Assembly: GCA_035283845.1 (NCBI GenBank)
Contig: DATESZ010000001.1
Location: 1-13,229, forward strand
DNA: 13,229 nt
Origin: DATESZ01 sp035283845
GTDB taxonomy: Bacteria > Desulfobacterota > Syntrophia > Syntrophales > JACQWR01
Direction of reading: 5' to 3'
How positions within the stretch are numbered: position 1 is the first letter of the stretch; each line of letters begins with the position of its first letter. The notes below the pieces were generated by a model that saw only the letters and a program-made list of their open reading frames with translations, had not been told where the DNA came from and did no database searches. Below, piece after piece: positions 1-8,161 of this stretch. The translations under genes and the position numbers were made by a program.

Positions 1-362
1 GCAGCCGGATACACCACCAGAGACGAACCGATGACGATTAAAAGATCACATCCGGTTGCATGAAGGGTCGCCTGTTTCAGGGCAAATTCGGGCAAACGCT
101 CACCGAAGAATATCACGTCGGGCTTCAAAATTCCCCGGCAGTGCTCACATGCCGGGATATCGTCACCGGAGCGGTATTTGTCCACCATGTCTTCCATAGG
201 GTAACGCATATCGCAGCTCATGCACCTCAACCATCTCGTATTGCCATGCAGCTCATAAACCTTCTCCGGTGAATTTCCGGCCTTCTGATGGAGATTGTCA
301 ACATTCTGCGTAATGATACAGCTCAATTTGCCGATTCTTTCCAGTTCTATGTATGAAATAAT
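1..362 (-). pseudogene. Sir2-family NAD-dependent protein deacylase (sirtuin), N-terminally truncated and cut by window edge
   Basis: Read on the minus strand, 347 down to 1 gives ordinary sirtuin sequence: ELERIGK, then ITQNVDNLHQKAG (NAD-pocket motif), ELHGN with the catalytic histidine, two Cys-x2-Cys pairs (CMSC, CEHC) that would bind structural zinc, LKPDVIFFGE, and GSSLVVYPA at the window edge. Sirtuins remove acyl groups from lysines using NAD. The family normally has roughly 80-100 residues before this point, including the GAGIS NAD-binding motif. Here the frame reaches a TAA at 363-365 only about six codons upstream of the conserved part, and I found no GAGIS-like peptide nearby. The gene therefore lost its 5' third by deletion or rearrangement near 347-365. 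The C-terminus continues beyond base 1. The family call is secure; loss of function is inferred. Confidence 0.85.
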
Positions 363-383
363 TTAGTAATATCAGCAAAATAT

Positions 384-423
384 CACCTCCCCCTGTGACG
401 GTGGAGGGAGGGGTGGGGGTGGT
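384..423. repeat. CT/GA-rich imperfect dyad, possible dispersed intergenic repeat
   Basis: A pyrimidine-rich arm is followed by a purine-rich arm; CCTCCC at 386-391 pairs with GGGAGG at 406-411. The purine arm continues as G-runs of 3, 4 and 5 bases (406-419), which could also fold as an imperfect G-quadruplex. It lies just upstream of the broken end of the sirtuin. From general knowledge, similar CCCTCCC...GGGAGGG elements are scattered between genes in many Desulfobacterota-like genomes. Copy number cannot be judged from one occurrence. Confidence 0.4.
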
Positions 424-473
424 TTTCATCCTTCGTTGTGCCTGTCCCAGGCATGGGGGTTCTTTGAAAAAAG

Positions 474-605
474 TTAATAAAAAACTGACGTCAGATTCAA
501 TTTTTTGTTGATGGAGCCCTGACCGGTTCCGTTTCTGATTACCCAACGCCATCCTTCCAGATCGTTGCTGCTCGTGGGAGCTACCGAAATCTCCCTACGG
601 CATGA
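474..605 (-). other. Possible C-terminal coding scrap of an unknown protein
   Basis: One minus-strand frame stays open for about 43 codons and ends at TAA (474-476). Its peptide contains NDLEGWRWVIRNGTGQGS, which looks more protein-like than random translation. There is no start codon with a ribosome binding site, and I recognise no family. It may be the tail of a gene removed by the event that truncated the neighbouring sirtuin, or chance. The rest of 363-630 shows nothing else convincing apart from a perfect 10-bp palindrome, CTGACGTCAG, at 485-494. Confidence 0.18.
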
Positions 606-632
606 TTACTGTTTATTTAAACGAAAAAATAA

Positions 633-661
633 TTGACACAGACATATGAGCGCTGTTAAAG
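633..661 (+). promoter_or_regulatory. Candidate sigma-70 promoter upstream of the giant RHS gene
   Basis: A consensus -35 box TTGACA (633-638) is followed after 17 bp by TTAAAG (656-661), a weak -10 match. It would give a leader of about 250 nt before the gene at 920. The -35 is perfect and the spacing ideal, but the -10 is poor and the region is AT-rich, so chance is possible. Confidence 0.3.
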
Positions 662-837
662 TTACCCAGAATTTTTTCAAAATTTCAATTTGTGGTAATG
701 TTATGTGTAAAAGACGCGCATCCGTTATCATATTCAACCGACTACTCTATTTACGACTAAATTGTCCACCCCAGAATTAACATTGATGTATTTTTTGTAA
801 TTATTTCATAAGCATAATTGCATAATCCGCTAATTAA

Positions 838-875
838 AAAAGGTAAGTACTACCTTTTCCCGGTACATAGCCGGG
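838..875 (+). promoter_or_regulatory. Two stacked hairpins in the 5' leader of the RHS gene
   Basis: AAAAGGTA (838-845) pairs perfectly with TACCTTTT (851-858) around a 5-nt loop. Immediately next, CCCGG (859-863) pairs with CCGGG (871-875) around a 7-nt loop. A T7 run follows at 883-889, 31 nt before the ATG at 920. Such a layout could act as an attenuator or a structured leader. I compared it with the c-di-GMP-I consensus and it does not match, and I cannot assign it to any riboswitch class. The remaining leader (662-837) is AT-rich with no clear feature beyond a tandem GCATAAT pair at 812-826. Confidence 0.35.
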
Positions 876-919
876 CAAGAGGTTTTTTTCGAGCCTATTA
901 ATTTTAAATGGGATAGCCA

Positions 920-3900
920 ATGAAGGCGATTAAAGCAGTTATCATAACGACTTTGTTTTCTTTGAGCCTCTTTTTGATAAAGGATTCCGTCTTTCCTGCA
1001 ACGGACATGACCGATATTCCCCTTGAATCAAATCCTTGTTGCGTTGCCATAAACCCCTTTACTAACCAAGCCTTTATTCTGAGCGAGAAATCTGATGCTT
1101 TGTTGGTAGTCGACCTAAACACAGACACGGTTCTTTCAACAATCCCCCTGGTAAAAAAACCGACGGGGCTTGCCTTAGCCACTGAGCTTAATATTGTCCT
1201 TATCGGCAGTGGTTATGACAACACCCTCTCTATTATAGATTTGAGCACTAATCAGGTAACAGAGACTATCTCCGTAGGCAAATCTCCCGAAGGCATTGCA
1301 GTAAACAGTGATTCCCGCCTTGCCTTTGTGTCCAACAGTGGTGACAATTCCGTATCGGTCATCGACTTGAACAATCTGAGAGTGATAAAAACTCTTCCGG
1401 TAGGAAAACATCCTCAGCATATCGCTATAAACCCAAAGCTGAATCTTGCCTTGATCGTCAATGAAAAAGACGAAAGTGTGTCAGTAATCGACCTGCGAAC
1501 GCTCGAGGTAACAGGGCTTGTTACTGTGGGCAAGAAACCCCGGGCAATAGACGTCAATCCGGAGACACATATTGCCGCAGTTGTGAATGAGAAGGATAAC
1601 TCCGTCACGATCATTGATCTTACAAATTGGCAAACCTCTTTTATCCCTGTAGATAAACATCCTATCGCTATAGCCGTCAATCGATTGGATAACAGCGCTA
1701 TGGTCGTCTGTGATGAAGATAGGACCATCTTCCACATTGATCTGTCTACCCGTGGAATCGTTGACCGTTACGCCGTTAATAAACGCTCCCGGGGAGTTGC
1801 AGTCAATCATTTCACGAACATAGCGGCCGCTGTCGATGACAAAACTGATAGCCTTACCTTGATACAATTGCCCAACCCTCTTCCTAAGATCAATTCCGTT
1901 ACCCCTGACACCGCCTTTCGTGGCAACGGGCCGATAGGAATAATGATTGAAGGTTCAGGATTCATTACAACAACCGCCGTCTCTACCCTTCATACCAAGT
2001 TTATAGACAATCATCACCTTGAGGTGACAATCCCCAAAAATATCCTTGCAAAGACAGGGGCTTACCAGATAGTCATCTCCAACCCGTTGCCTCAGGGAGG
2101 TTCTTCCAATCCTGTTGATCTTCGGATTAACAACCCCGTGCCGGCCCTTAGCGTGCTCGATCCTGCGGAGGCGATGGCAGGGACCTCGGGGCTGATTGCA
2201 ACTATTTACGGCACAGGTTTTTTTGAAGATGCAACTACCTATTATATTAACGACATACCAAGGACATTCACCCAGACAGATGCTATGAAACTTCAAATCC
2301 AACTCACTTCCTCTGACCTTGAGGTTGGGAAATACCTTGAAATAACTGCCCAAAACCCTCCTCCCGGCGGAGGAAGTTCAAACTCGCTGACCTTCACGGT
2401 ATTAAATCCAATCCCGGCTCTTTCCTCCCTATCCCCGGCTTCCATTACGGCAGGGAGCCCTGACCTTACACTTGCGCTGGCCGGCGACAATTTTGTCAAG
2501 AATGCCGCCGCCTATTTCAATAACAATCCCGTTCAAACGGCCTATATCAACAGCACTCGTATAGACCTATACGTACCCGCAGATGCCATAAGCACAGCCG
2601 GCATCTACCCGGTAAAAATTGAAAATCCTTCACCGGGCGGCGGCACATCGGAGACTCTCAATCTTGTTGTCACCAAGACGTCAAGCGTGGAACCGCTTCC
2701 CGAAGGAAGCTACGGCAAACTTTATGAAGACCTGATCCCTGCCGATGCGACGATAAAAAAATATGATCCCCGGCGCTTTGCCATCATAACGGGGCGGATA
2801 CAGGACAGGGCGGGAAATGCCTTTGCCGGCTTGAAGGTTTCGATAAAAGAACACCCTGAATATGGCACAAAACAAACCGACAGTACCGGTGGGTTTTCAA
2901 TTCCGGTAGAAGGAGGCGGGGTCATAACGGTCGTGTACGAAAAGGACGGTTTCATAACAAGCCACCGCCAGGTCAACGTATCGTGGAACAATATCGCGAA
3001 TGTCGAAAATGTCATCCTCCTTCCGGAAGATGCCGTTGCCACGACGGTATCTTTCAATGGAAATCCTGCAACGGTTGCTACGCACAAAAGCTCAACCATA
3101 ACAGACGAATTTGGCAGCCGTTCTCTGACCATGGTTTTTACCGGGGATAACCGAGCCTATACCAGGGATTCAAACGGAAACGAGGTGGAGCTTGCATCAA
3201 TAACAACCCGCGCCACGGAATTTGCTACCCCTGAGTCCATGCCGGCAAAACTTCCTCCGAATTCCGCATATACCTATTGTGCAGAACTATCAGTTGATGG
3301 TGCGGACAAGGTAAGGTTTGAAAAACCGATAACTGTGTACGTCGATAACTTCCTCGGCTTCAATGTCGGCGAAATGGTCCCCGTCGGCTATTACGACCGT
3401 GACCGGGGGATATGGGTGCCTTCCAATAACGGCGCGGTCGTGAGGCTTCTTGATACAAGCGGCGACGGCATAGTTGATGCGTTCGACAATACCGGCGACG
3501 GGAATCCCCATGGCGCAATAGTGGGATTAAACGATTCCGCTATTTACCGACCCAATAGCACCTATTGGCGCGTCGAGTTGGATCACTTTACCCCTTGGGA
3601 TTGCAACTGGCCATACGGGCCTCCTGCTGATGCAAGGCCCCCCAATCCGAAGGGAACGCCTGTTTACGACAATCAGGAAGAAAACGATGATGTGGATTGC
3701 ACCAACTCATATGTTGAGCGCCGCAATCGCATCTTCCATGAGGATATCCCGATTCCCGGTACGGACATGACTCTCCATTACACAAATAAACGGGTTAAAG
3801 GGTACAAAACCACGGTTGCCATCCCCGTGACCGGAGAAACTGTTCCCGCCAGCCTGCAAAGCATCATCGTAATGATGGAAGTCGCCGGCCGCAGCTTTGT

Positions 3901-4387
3901 GACCCACATGCAGCCCCTCCCGAACCAGAAGGTTGAATATGTCTGGGACGGACTCGATTATTTGGGAAGAACGGTTAATAGCACGGCAGATGCCATGATC
4001 AGCATAGGCTTTGTTTATCAGGCAGTTTATTATTCGGCCAGAAGTGATTTTGCCCAGTCCTTTGCCCAGGCGGGCACAAATGTGACGGAAATAGAAAGCC
4101 GTGAAGAGATAACATCATGGCAGCACAGCATTGTCATGATTGATCGCGGAGGAATAAGTAATTTTGGAGAAGGATGGACGCTTTCCCCGCATCATTATGC
4201 AGGTTTGGCAGGGACCAACGCCCTTTTTAAGGGCGATGGTACAACCATGAAAAGTAGCTTGGCAATCATCTCTACGGTGGCCGGAAACGGTCAGGCTGGC
4301 TACAGCGGCGACGGGGCCCAGCCGGGCAGGGGATGCTTAGTTGGCCATTTGGCGCCGCCGTGGATAGCGGGGGGAATGTCTTCATAG
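920..4387 (+). CDS. Giant secreted RHS/YD-repeat protein, N-terminal portion (frameshifted near 4313)
   Basis: This is the first 1155-codon open frame of a gene whose continuation lies in another frame. Order of parts: signal peptide (residues 1-27, Lys followed by a hydrophobic core); YVTN-type beta-propeller (about 35-315) with repeated SVSVIDL / VGKxP / IAVN strands; three IPT/TIG immunoglobulin-like domains (about 320-590), each ending in a NPxPxGGxS-type motif; a carboxypeptidase-regulatory-like domain (about 620-700, ITGRIQDRAGNAFAGLKVS); a GYYDRDRGIW section followed by two DxxGDG calcium-loop-like motifs (DTSGDGIVDAFDNTGDG, about 842-858); a segment typical of the start of RHS shells (FHEDIPIPGTDMTLHY); and the first NHL repeat. 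Residues after about 1131 are out of frame: the last ~24 residues are junk created by a missing base. The ribosome binding site is weak. Secretion or surface display is inferred from the signal peptide. Confidence 0.85.
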   Translation: MKAIKAVIITTLFSLSLFLIKDSVFPATDMTDIPLESNPCCVAINPFTNQAFILSEKSDALLVVDLNTDTVLSTIPLVKKPTGLALATELNIVLIGSGYDNTLSIIDLSTNQVTETISVGKSPEGIAVNSDSRLAFVSNSGDNSVSVIDLNNLRVIKTLPVGKHPQHIAINPKLNLALIVNEKDESVSVIDLRTLEVTGLVTVGKKPRAIDVNPETHIAAVVNEKDNSVTIIDLTNWQTSFIPVDKHPIAIAVNRLDNSAMVVCDEDRTIFHIDLSTRGIVDRYAVNKRSRGVAVNHFTNIAAAVDDKTDSLTLIQLPNPLPKINSVTPDTAFRGNGPIGIMIEGSGFITTTAVSTLHTKFIDNHHLEVTIPKNILAKTGAYQIVISNPLPQGGSSNPVDLRINNPVPALSVLDPAEAMAGTSGLIATIYGTGFFEDATTYYINDIPRTFTQTDAMKLQIQLTSSDLEVGKYLEITAQNPPPGGGSSNSLTFTVLNPIPALSSLSPASITAGSPDLTLALAGDNFVKNAAAYFNNNPVQTAYINSTRIDLYVPADAISTAGIYPVKIENPSPGGGTSETLNLVVTKTSSVEPLPEGSYGKLYEDLIPADATIKKYDPRRFAIITGRIQDRAGNAFAGLKVSIKEHPEYGTKQTDSTGGFSIPVEGGGVITVVYEKDGFITSHRQVNVSWNNIANVENVILLPEDAVATTVSFNGNPATVATHKSSTITDEFGSRSLTMVFTGDNRAYTRDSNGNEVELASITTRATEFATPESMPAKLPPNSAYTYCAELSVDGADKVRFEKPITVYVDNFLGFNVGEMVPVGYYDRDRGIWVPSNNGAVVRLLDTSGDGIVDAFDNTGDGNPHGAIVGLNDSAIYRPNSTYWRVELDHFTPWDCNWPYGPPADARPPNPKGTPVYDNQEENDDVDCTNSYVERRNRIFHEDIPIPGTDMTLHYTNKRVKGYKTTVAIPVTGETVPASLQSIIVMMEVAGRSFVTHMQPLPNQKVEYVWDGLDYLGRTVNSTADAMISIGFVYQAVYYSARSDFAQSFAQAGTNVTEIESREEITSWQHSIVMIDRGGISNFGEGWTLSPHHYAGLAGTNALFKGDGTTMKSSLAIISTVAGNGQAGYSGDGAQPGRGCLVGHLAPPWIAGGMSS

Positions 4388-5100
4388 CGGATGATGCAAA
4401 CTTTCGCATAAGAAAGGTGGATAAAAACGGCATTATTAGGACTGTGGCCGGTAATGGGGCATACGGTTACAGCGGCGACGGAGGTCCGGCTTTGCAAGCC
4501 AAACTTAAAACTACAATGGGGGTGTCAGTTGATAGCGCTGGTAATATCTTTATAGCCGATGCAGGAAATTATCGAATTAGGAAGGTCGATGCCAATGGTG
4601 TTATTATCACTGTGGCCGGCAATGGAACATGGGGCAACAGTGGAGATGGGGGGCCTGCGGTACAGGGTCGATTAAGTTGGCCGATTGGAATAGCGGTGAA
4701 TAATAAGGGGAATATTTTTATAGCAGATAATGGAGACAATCGCATAAGAATGGTGGATGCCTACGGTGTGCTTTCTACCGTGGCCGGCAATGGAGTTAAT
4801 GGCTATAGCGGAGACGGTGGCCCCGCTATACAGGCAAGTCTCAGCTATCCATATGGTGTAGCCGTGGATGGCGCCGGAAATATCTATATAGCCGATACGT
4901 ATAATAATCGCACACGAAAGGTAGGTACAAATGGTATGATTATGACCGTGGCCGGCAATGGGGCAAACGGCTATAGCGGCGACGAAGGCCCTGCTACTCT
5001 GGGGAAGCTGAGCTATCCCGTGGGTGTGGCGGCAGATAGCACGGGGAATGTCTTTATAACGGATTACGGAAATAGTCGCATAAGGAAGGTCTCTTCATCC
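4274..5100 (+). repeat. Five tandem NHL repeats with a 168-bp unit
   Basis: The TVAGNG motif recurs with its first codon at 4274, 4441, 4609, 4777 and 4945. The intervals are 167, 168, 168 and 168 bp. Each unit encodes 56 residues: TVAGNGxxGYSGDGGPA, then SxPxGVAVDxxGNIFIAD, then NxRIRKV. Five such units would make most or all of an NHL beta-propeller, inserted between the RHS N-terminal region and the YD repeats. The single 167-bp interval marks exactly where one base is missing. Confidence 0.9.
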
Positions 5101-8100
5101 GGTGCTTTTAAATCAATTTCTGCAACCGGTCAGACTATCATCGCCGACGATAACGGCATGGGCTATATTATGGACAGCGCTGGCTTGCATAGGTCAACCA
5201 TTGACCTTGCTACCGGGAAAACCCTGCTGACTTTCGCTTATAACGAGGCGAACCGGCTTACATCCGTCACCGACCGCTTCGGCAACCAAACAACAATACA
5301 GAGAAATGGCGGGGGGGTTCCTGTATCCATCACCTCTTCCTATGGTCATGTCACTTCGCTGTCTATTGACGCTACCGGCAAACTAACCAGTGTGGCTTAT
5401 CCGGACAACTCCTCCTATTCCTTTGTCTATACCGAAGACGGGCTTATGATCGATGAATTTGACCCTCAAGGCAACAACTTCCGTCATCAGTACGATACAG
5501 GCGGCAAGATCGCCGCGGTGCTTGATCCCGAGGGCGGCGTTTGGAGCTATACGCGGAGCGTCGATGATGCGGGCTATGCCACAACCGGCATTCTGACAGC
5601 CGAAGAGAACCTCACGAAATATGTGGATCACACGGACTCAACCGGCGCCTCCACCTCCGTAAAGACCGACCCTGCGGGTGCTACCGCAATGACCTCCGGT
5701 TCAGCCGACGGTCTTACCGAGACAATACAGCCCGCCTGCGGGATGAAGACGACCAGGAAGTACGATCTCGATTCCGCATATAAATACCCCTATCTCAGGG
5801 AACAAACAACCCTGTCTCCGGCAGGACTGACCCAGACGGCAACAGACACCCGAACCTACCAGGATACAAACGCCGACCAGATGCCGGACCTTATCACCGA
5901 AACAAATAAGCTGAACGGAAAGACCTGGACATCGACCCACAATACCCTGGCGGGGACAATCACCAACACCTCTCCGATGGGAAGGCTTGTGACCCTCAAT
6001 TATTATCCTGCCAAGCTTCTTGCACAAAATTTAACGGTTCCGGGCCTCCATCCGGTAACATATGGATACGACGAGAAAGGCAGACTGGTAAGCACGACCG
6101 TGGGCGGCAGGACAACGGCGATTTTCTATGACGGCAGCAGCAATATCGATAATATAACAACCCCGGACAATAGGACCGTTCGCTTTACTTATGACCGGCT
6201 GGGCCGGGTTAAAAGTGAGATCCTGCCCGATAATGCCGTCATAAGGTATGATTATGACAATAACGGCAACATGACCGTTCTCACCAATCCGAATAATATC
6301 GGCTATAATTTTGTTTACACGGGTGTCGATCTGCGAAAAACTATGACCATGCCCGCATCGGGAAGCTATCGGTATGCCTATGACAAAGAACGGAACCTGA
6401 ATTCCATTCTGTTTCCGTCTGGAAGGCAGATTACAAATACCTATTCAAACGGACTATTAAGCGCAACGACCACGCCCGAAGGGTCAACGAACTATACCTA
6501 TAACTGCGCCTCTTTTCTTAAACAGGCGATAAAAGGCACGGAGAATCTGACCTATGCCTACGATGGCTCGCTTTTGACAACAGACACCCGCACCGGGCTT
6601 CTTAATCGGGACATTGGTTATACCTACAATAATGATTTCAGGCTCTCTTCCCTGACCTATGCCGGAGGATCGCAATCCCTTACCTATGACAATGACGGGT
6701 TGCTGACCGGCGTCGGTTCCTTCGCCATAACAAGAAATGCCTTAAATGGACTGCCGGAAAACATAACCGACGGCGCCCTCTCTATTGTCCGCACCGTAAG
6801 CGGCTATGGGGAAATGGACGGCCTTTCTTATGCCATAGGAGGCGGCAATAAATACAGCTACAGCCTGACCAGAGATCTGGCCGGCAGGATTATTCAAAAA
6901 GTAGAAACCATCGCGGGGGCAAACAATGCCTATGATTACGCTTACGACAGCAACGGCAGGCTAACGGAGGTAAAGAAAAACGGGGTTGTCACGGAAAGCT
7001 TCACTTATGATGCCAACGGGAATCGTTTAGCAGAAGGAAGCCGGGCCTATAGCTATTCCACCGAAGATCACATCATAAACGCCGGCAGCGATACCTACCA
7101 CTTTGACGCCGATGGCCTCCTGATTCAGAAGATTACTTCGGCAGGAACAATGGCGACGAGTTATTCATCCCGTGGCGAACTTCTTTCTGTCACCCTGCCG
7201 GGCGGCACGGTAATAACCTATGACCATGATCCCCTGGGAAGAAGAATTGCAAAGAGAGTTAACGGAGCCGTCACCGAGAAATATTTCTGGAAAGACGCCG
7301 TAACCCTGCTCGCCGTTTATGATGGCAGCGATAATCTACTGATGCGGTTCAACTACGCCGACGGGAGATTGCTGGTTTCGATGACCTGCAGCGGGAGCGC
7401 CTACTATCTCCTTTATGACCAGATAGGTTCCCTGCGAGCCGCTGCCGATGTTTCCGGAGTCATAACAAAACAGATTGACTATGACTCATTCGGTAATATA
7501 ATTAGTGATACAAACCCATCATTTTCTGTACCCTTTGGTTTTGCCGGCGGACTGCATGACCGGGATACAGGCTTAGTTCGCTTCGGTTATCGCGACTACG
7601 ATCCGGCTATAGGCAGATGTACCGCTAAAGACCCGATAGACTTCGCCGGCGGGGATGCGAATCTTTATGGGTATGTTCAAAATGATCCGGTGAACTTTTC
7701 CGACCCCTCGGGACTTCTTGCATTCCCCTGGCATTTTGGGATTACTTATGTTGCTGCGCGTGATTCAGGTGCTGGCGTGTGGGATAGTCTCAAGTTGGGG
7801 TGGAATGCTATGGCCGTTGATTTTGCATCGGGGTCACAGGGAAGGAGTGCAGATGTTACCATGCAGCATGCAATGGCTGGGATCCTTCCTTATGGTCGTC
7901 CTCAAAACGTCGAACAGGCACTTGCAGCTACAAATGACTTTATCCAAAACAGTAGCACGACCGGCAATATTGCTAGTGCAATTCATGCTGCGCAAGATTT
8001 GGCGACGCCGGGACATGCAGGTCAGTTATGGGAAGGCTTTTCAGCTTCGCATGTGTTAGGGGATATATTTCCCTCTTTGAACACAATTAATCAAGCATAT

Positions 8101-8127
8101 CAAAATACTAAGAACTGTTTAAAGTAG
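4333..8127 (+). CDS. RHS/YD-repeat protein, C-terminal portion: NHL repeats, YD repeats, RHS core and variable tip
   Basis: This 1264-codon frame continues the preceding gene after a missing base; its ATG is an internal methionine and lacks a convincing ribosome binding site. It begins inside NHL repeats with strands such as NVFIADDANFRIRKV. After about 5215 come many YD repeats (pattern YDxxGRLxxVxxxxG), which in characterised RHS and Tc proteins wind into a hollow beta-cocoon. From about 7400 to 7716 lies the RHS core (GSLRAAADVSG, FGYRDYDPAIGR, DPSGL). The 136 residues after DPSGL form the variable tip, described separately. Adding one base upstream gives a single frame of 2403 codons from 920 to 8127, so only one lesion separates the halves. 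RHS shells usually carry C-terminal toxins used against neighbours or hosts. Whether this copy is made depends on the frameshift being an error or real. Confidence 0.85.
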   Translation: MLSWPFGAAVDSGGNVFIADDANFRIRKVDKNGIIRTVAGNGAYGYSGDGGPALQAKLKTTMGVSVDSAGNIFIADAGNYRIRKVDANGVIITVAGNGTWGNSGDGGPAVQGRLSWPIGIAVNNKGNIFIADNGDNRIRMVDAYGVLSTVAGNGVNGYSGDGGPAIQASLSYPYGVAVDGAGNIYIADTYNNRTRKVGTNGMIMTVAGNGANGYSGDEGPATLGKLSYPVGVAADSTGNVFITDYGNSRIRKVSSSGAFKSISATGQTIIADDNGMGYIMDSAGLHRSTIDLATGKTLLTFAYNEANRLTSVTDRFGNQTTIQRNGGGVPVSITSSYGHVTSLSIDATGKLTSVAYPDNSSYSFVYTEDGLMIDEFDPQGNNFRHQYDTGGKIAAVLDPEGGVWSYTRSVDDAGYATTGILTAEENLTKYVDHTDSTGASTSVKTDPAGATAMTSGSADGLTETIQPACGMKTTRKYDLDSAYKYPYLREQTTLSPAGLTQTATDTRTYQDTNADQMPDLITETNKLNGKTWTSTHNTLAGTITNTSPMGRLVTLNYYPAKLLAQNLTVPGLHPVTYGYDEKGRLVSTTVGGRTTAIFYDGSSNIDNITTPDNRTVRFTYDRLGRVKSEILPDNAVIRYDYDNNGNMTVLTNPNNIGYNFVYTGVDLRKTMTMPASGSYRYAYDKERNLNSILFPSGRQITNTYSNGLLSATTTPEGSTNYTYNCASFLKQAIKGTENLTYAYDGSLLTTDTRTGLLNRDIGYTYNNDFRLSSLTYAGGSQSLTYDNDGLLTGVGSFAITRNALNGLPENITDGALSIVRTVSGYGEMDGLSYAIGGGNKYSYSLTRDLAGRIIQKVETIAGANNAYDYAYDSNGRLTEVKKNGVVTESFTYDANGNRLAEGSRAYSYSTEDHIINAGSDTYHFDADGLLIQKITSAGTMATSYSSRGELLSVTLPGGTVITYDHDPLGRRIAKRVNGAVTEKYFWKDAVTLLAVYDGSDNLLMRFNYADGRLLVSMTCSGSAYYLLYDQIGSLRAAADVSGVITKQIDYDSFGNIISDTNPSFSVPFGFAGGLHDRDTGLVRFGYRDYDPAIGRCTAKDPIDFAGGDANLYGYVQNDPVNFSDPSGLLAFPWHFGITYVAARDSGAGVWDSLKLGWNAMAVDFASGSQGRSADVTMQHAMAGILPYGRPQNVEQALAATNDFIQNSSTTGNIASAIHAAQDLATPGHAGQLWEGFSASHVLGDIFPSLNTINQAYQNTKNCLK
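7717..8124 (+). other. Variable C-terminal tip of the RHS protein, with a His/Asp pattern like Zn-dependent phospholipase C or S1/P1 nuclease
   Basis: This 136-residue segment starts directly after the RHS-core boundary motif DPSGL. Visible motifs in order: PWHFGITY (about 7728-7752), AVDF, MQHAMAG, AIHAAQDLATPGHAG (about 7978-8022), and ASHVLGDIFPS. Zinc-dependent phospholipases C and S1/P1 nucleases share a helical fold in which spaced histidines and aspartates bind three zinc ions, including an H-x3-D-x4-H stretch much like the one here, and an early Trp-His at the mature N-terminus. The resemblance is by eye and the enzyme class is inference. By eye, the DNA is also more AT-rich than the RHS core, as expected for swapped tips. 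Confidence 0.5.
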
Positions 8128-8161
8128 CCTGATACATCGTAAAGGTGCGGAGAGATGAAAA

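Noticed and set aside
904..3907. Many minus-strand open frames opposite the RHS gene
   Set aside because: They are shadows of a long, highly repetitive coding region. None has a ribosome binding site or recognisable product.
4310..4321. Programmed -1 ribosomal frameshifting at GGGGCCCA in the RHS gene
   Set aside because: The direction is right, but the slippery heptamer GGGCCCA is not in the required phase (X XXY YYZ) relative to the reading frame, and no reason for two products is apparent. The 167-bp repeat interval points to a missing base instead.
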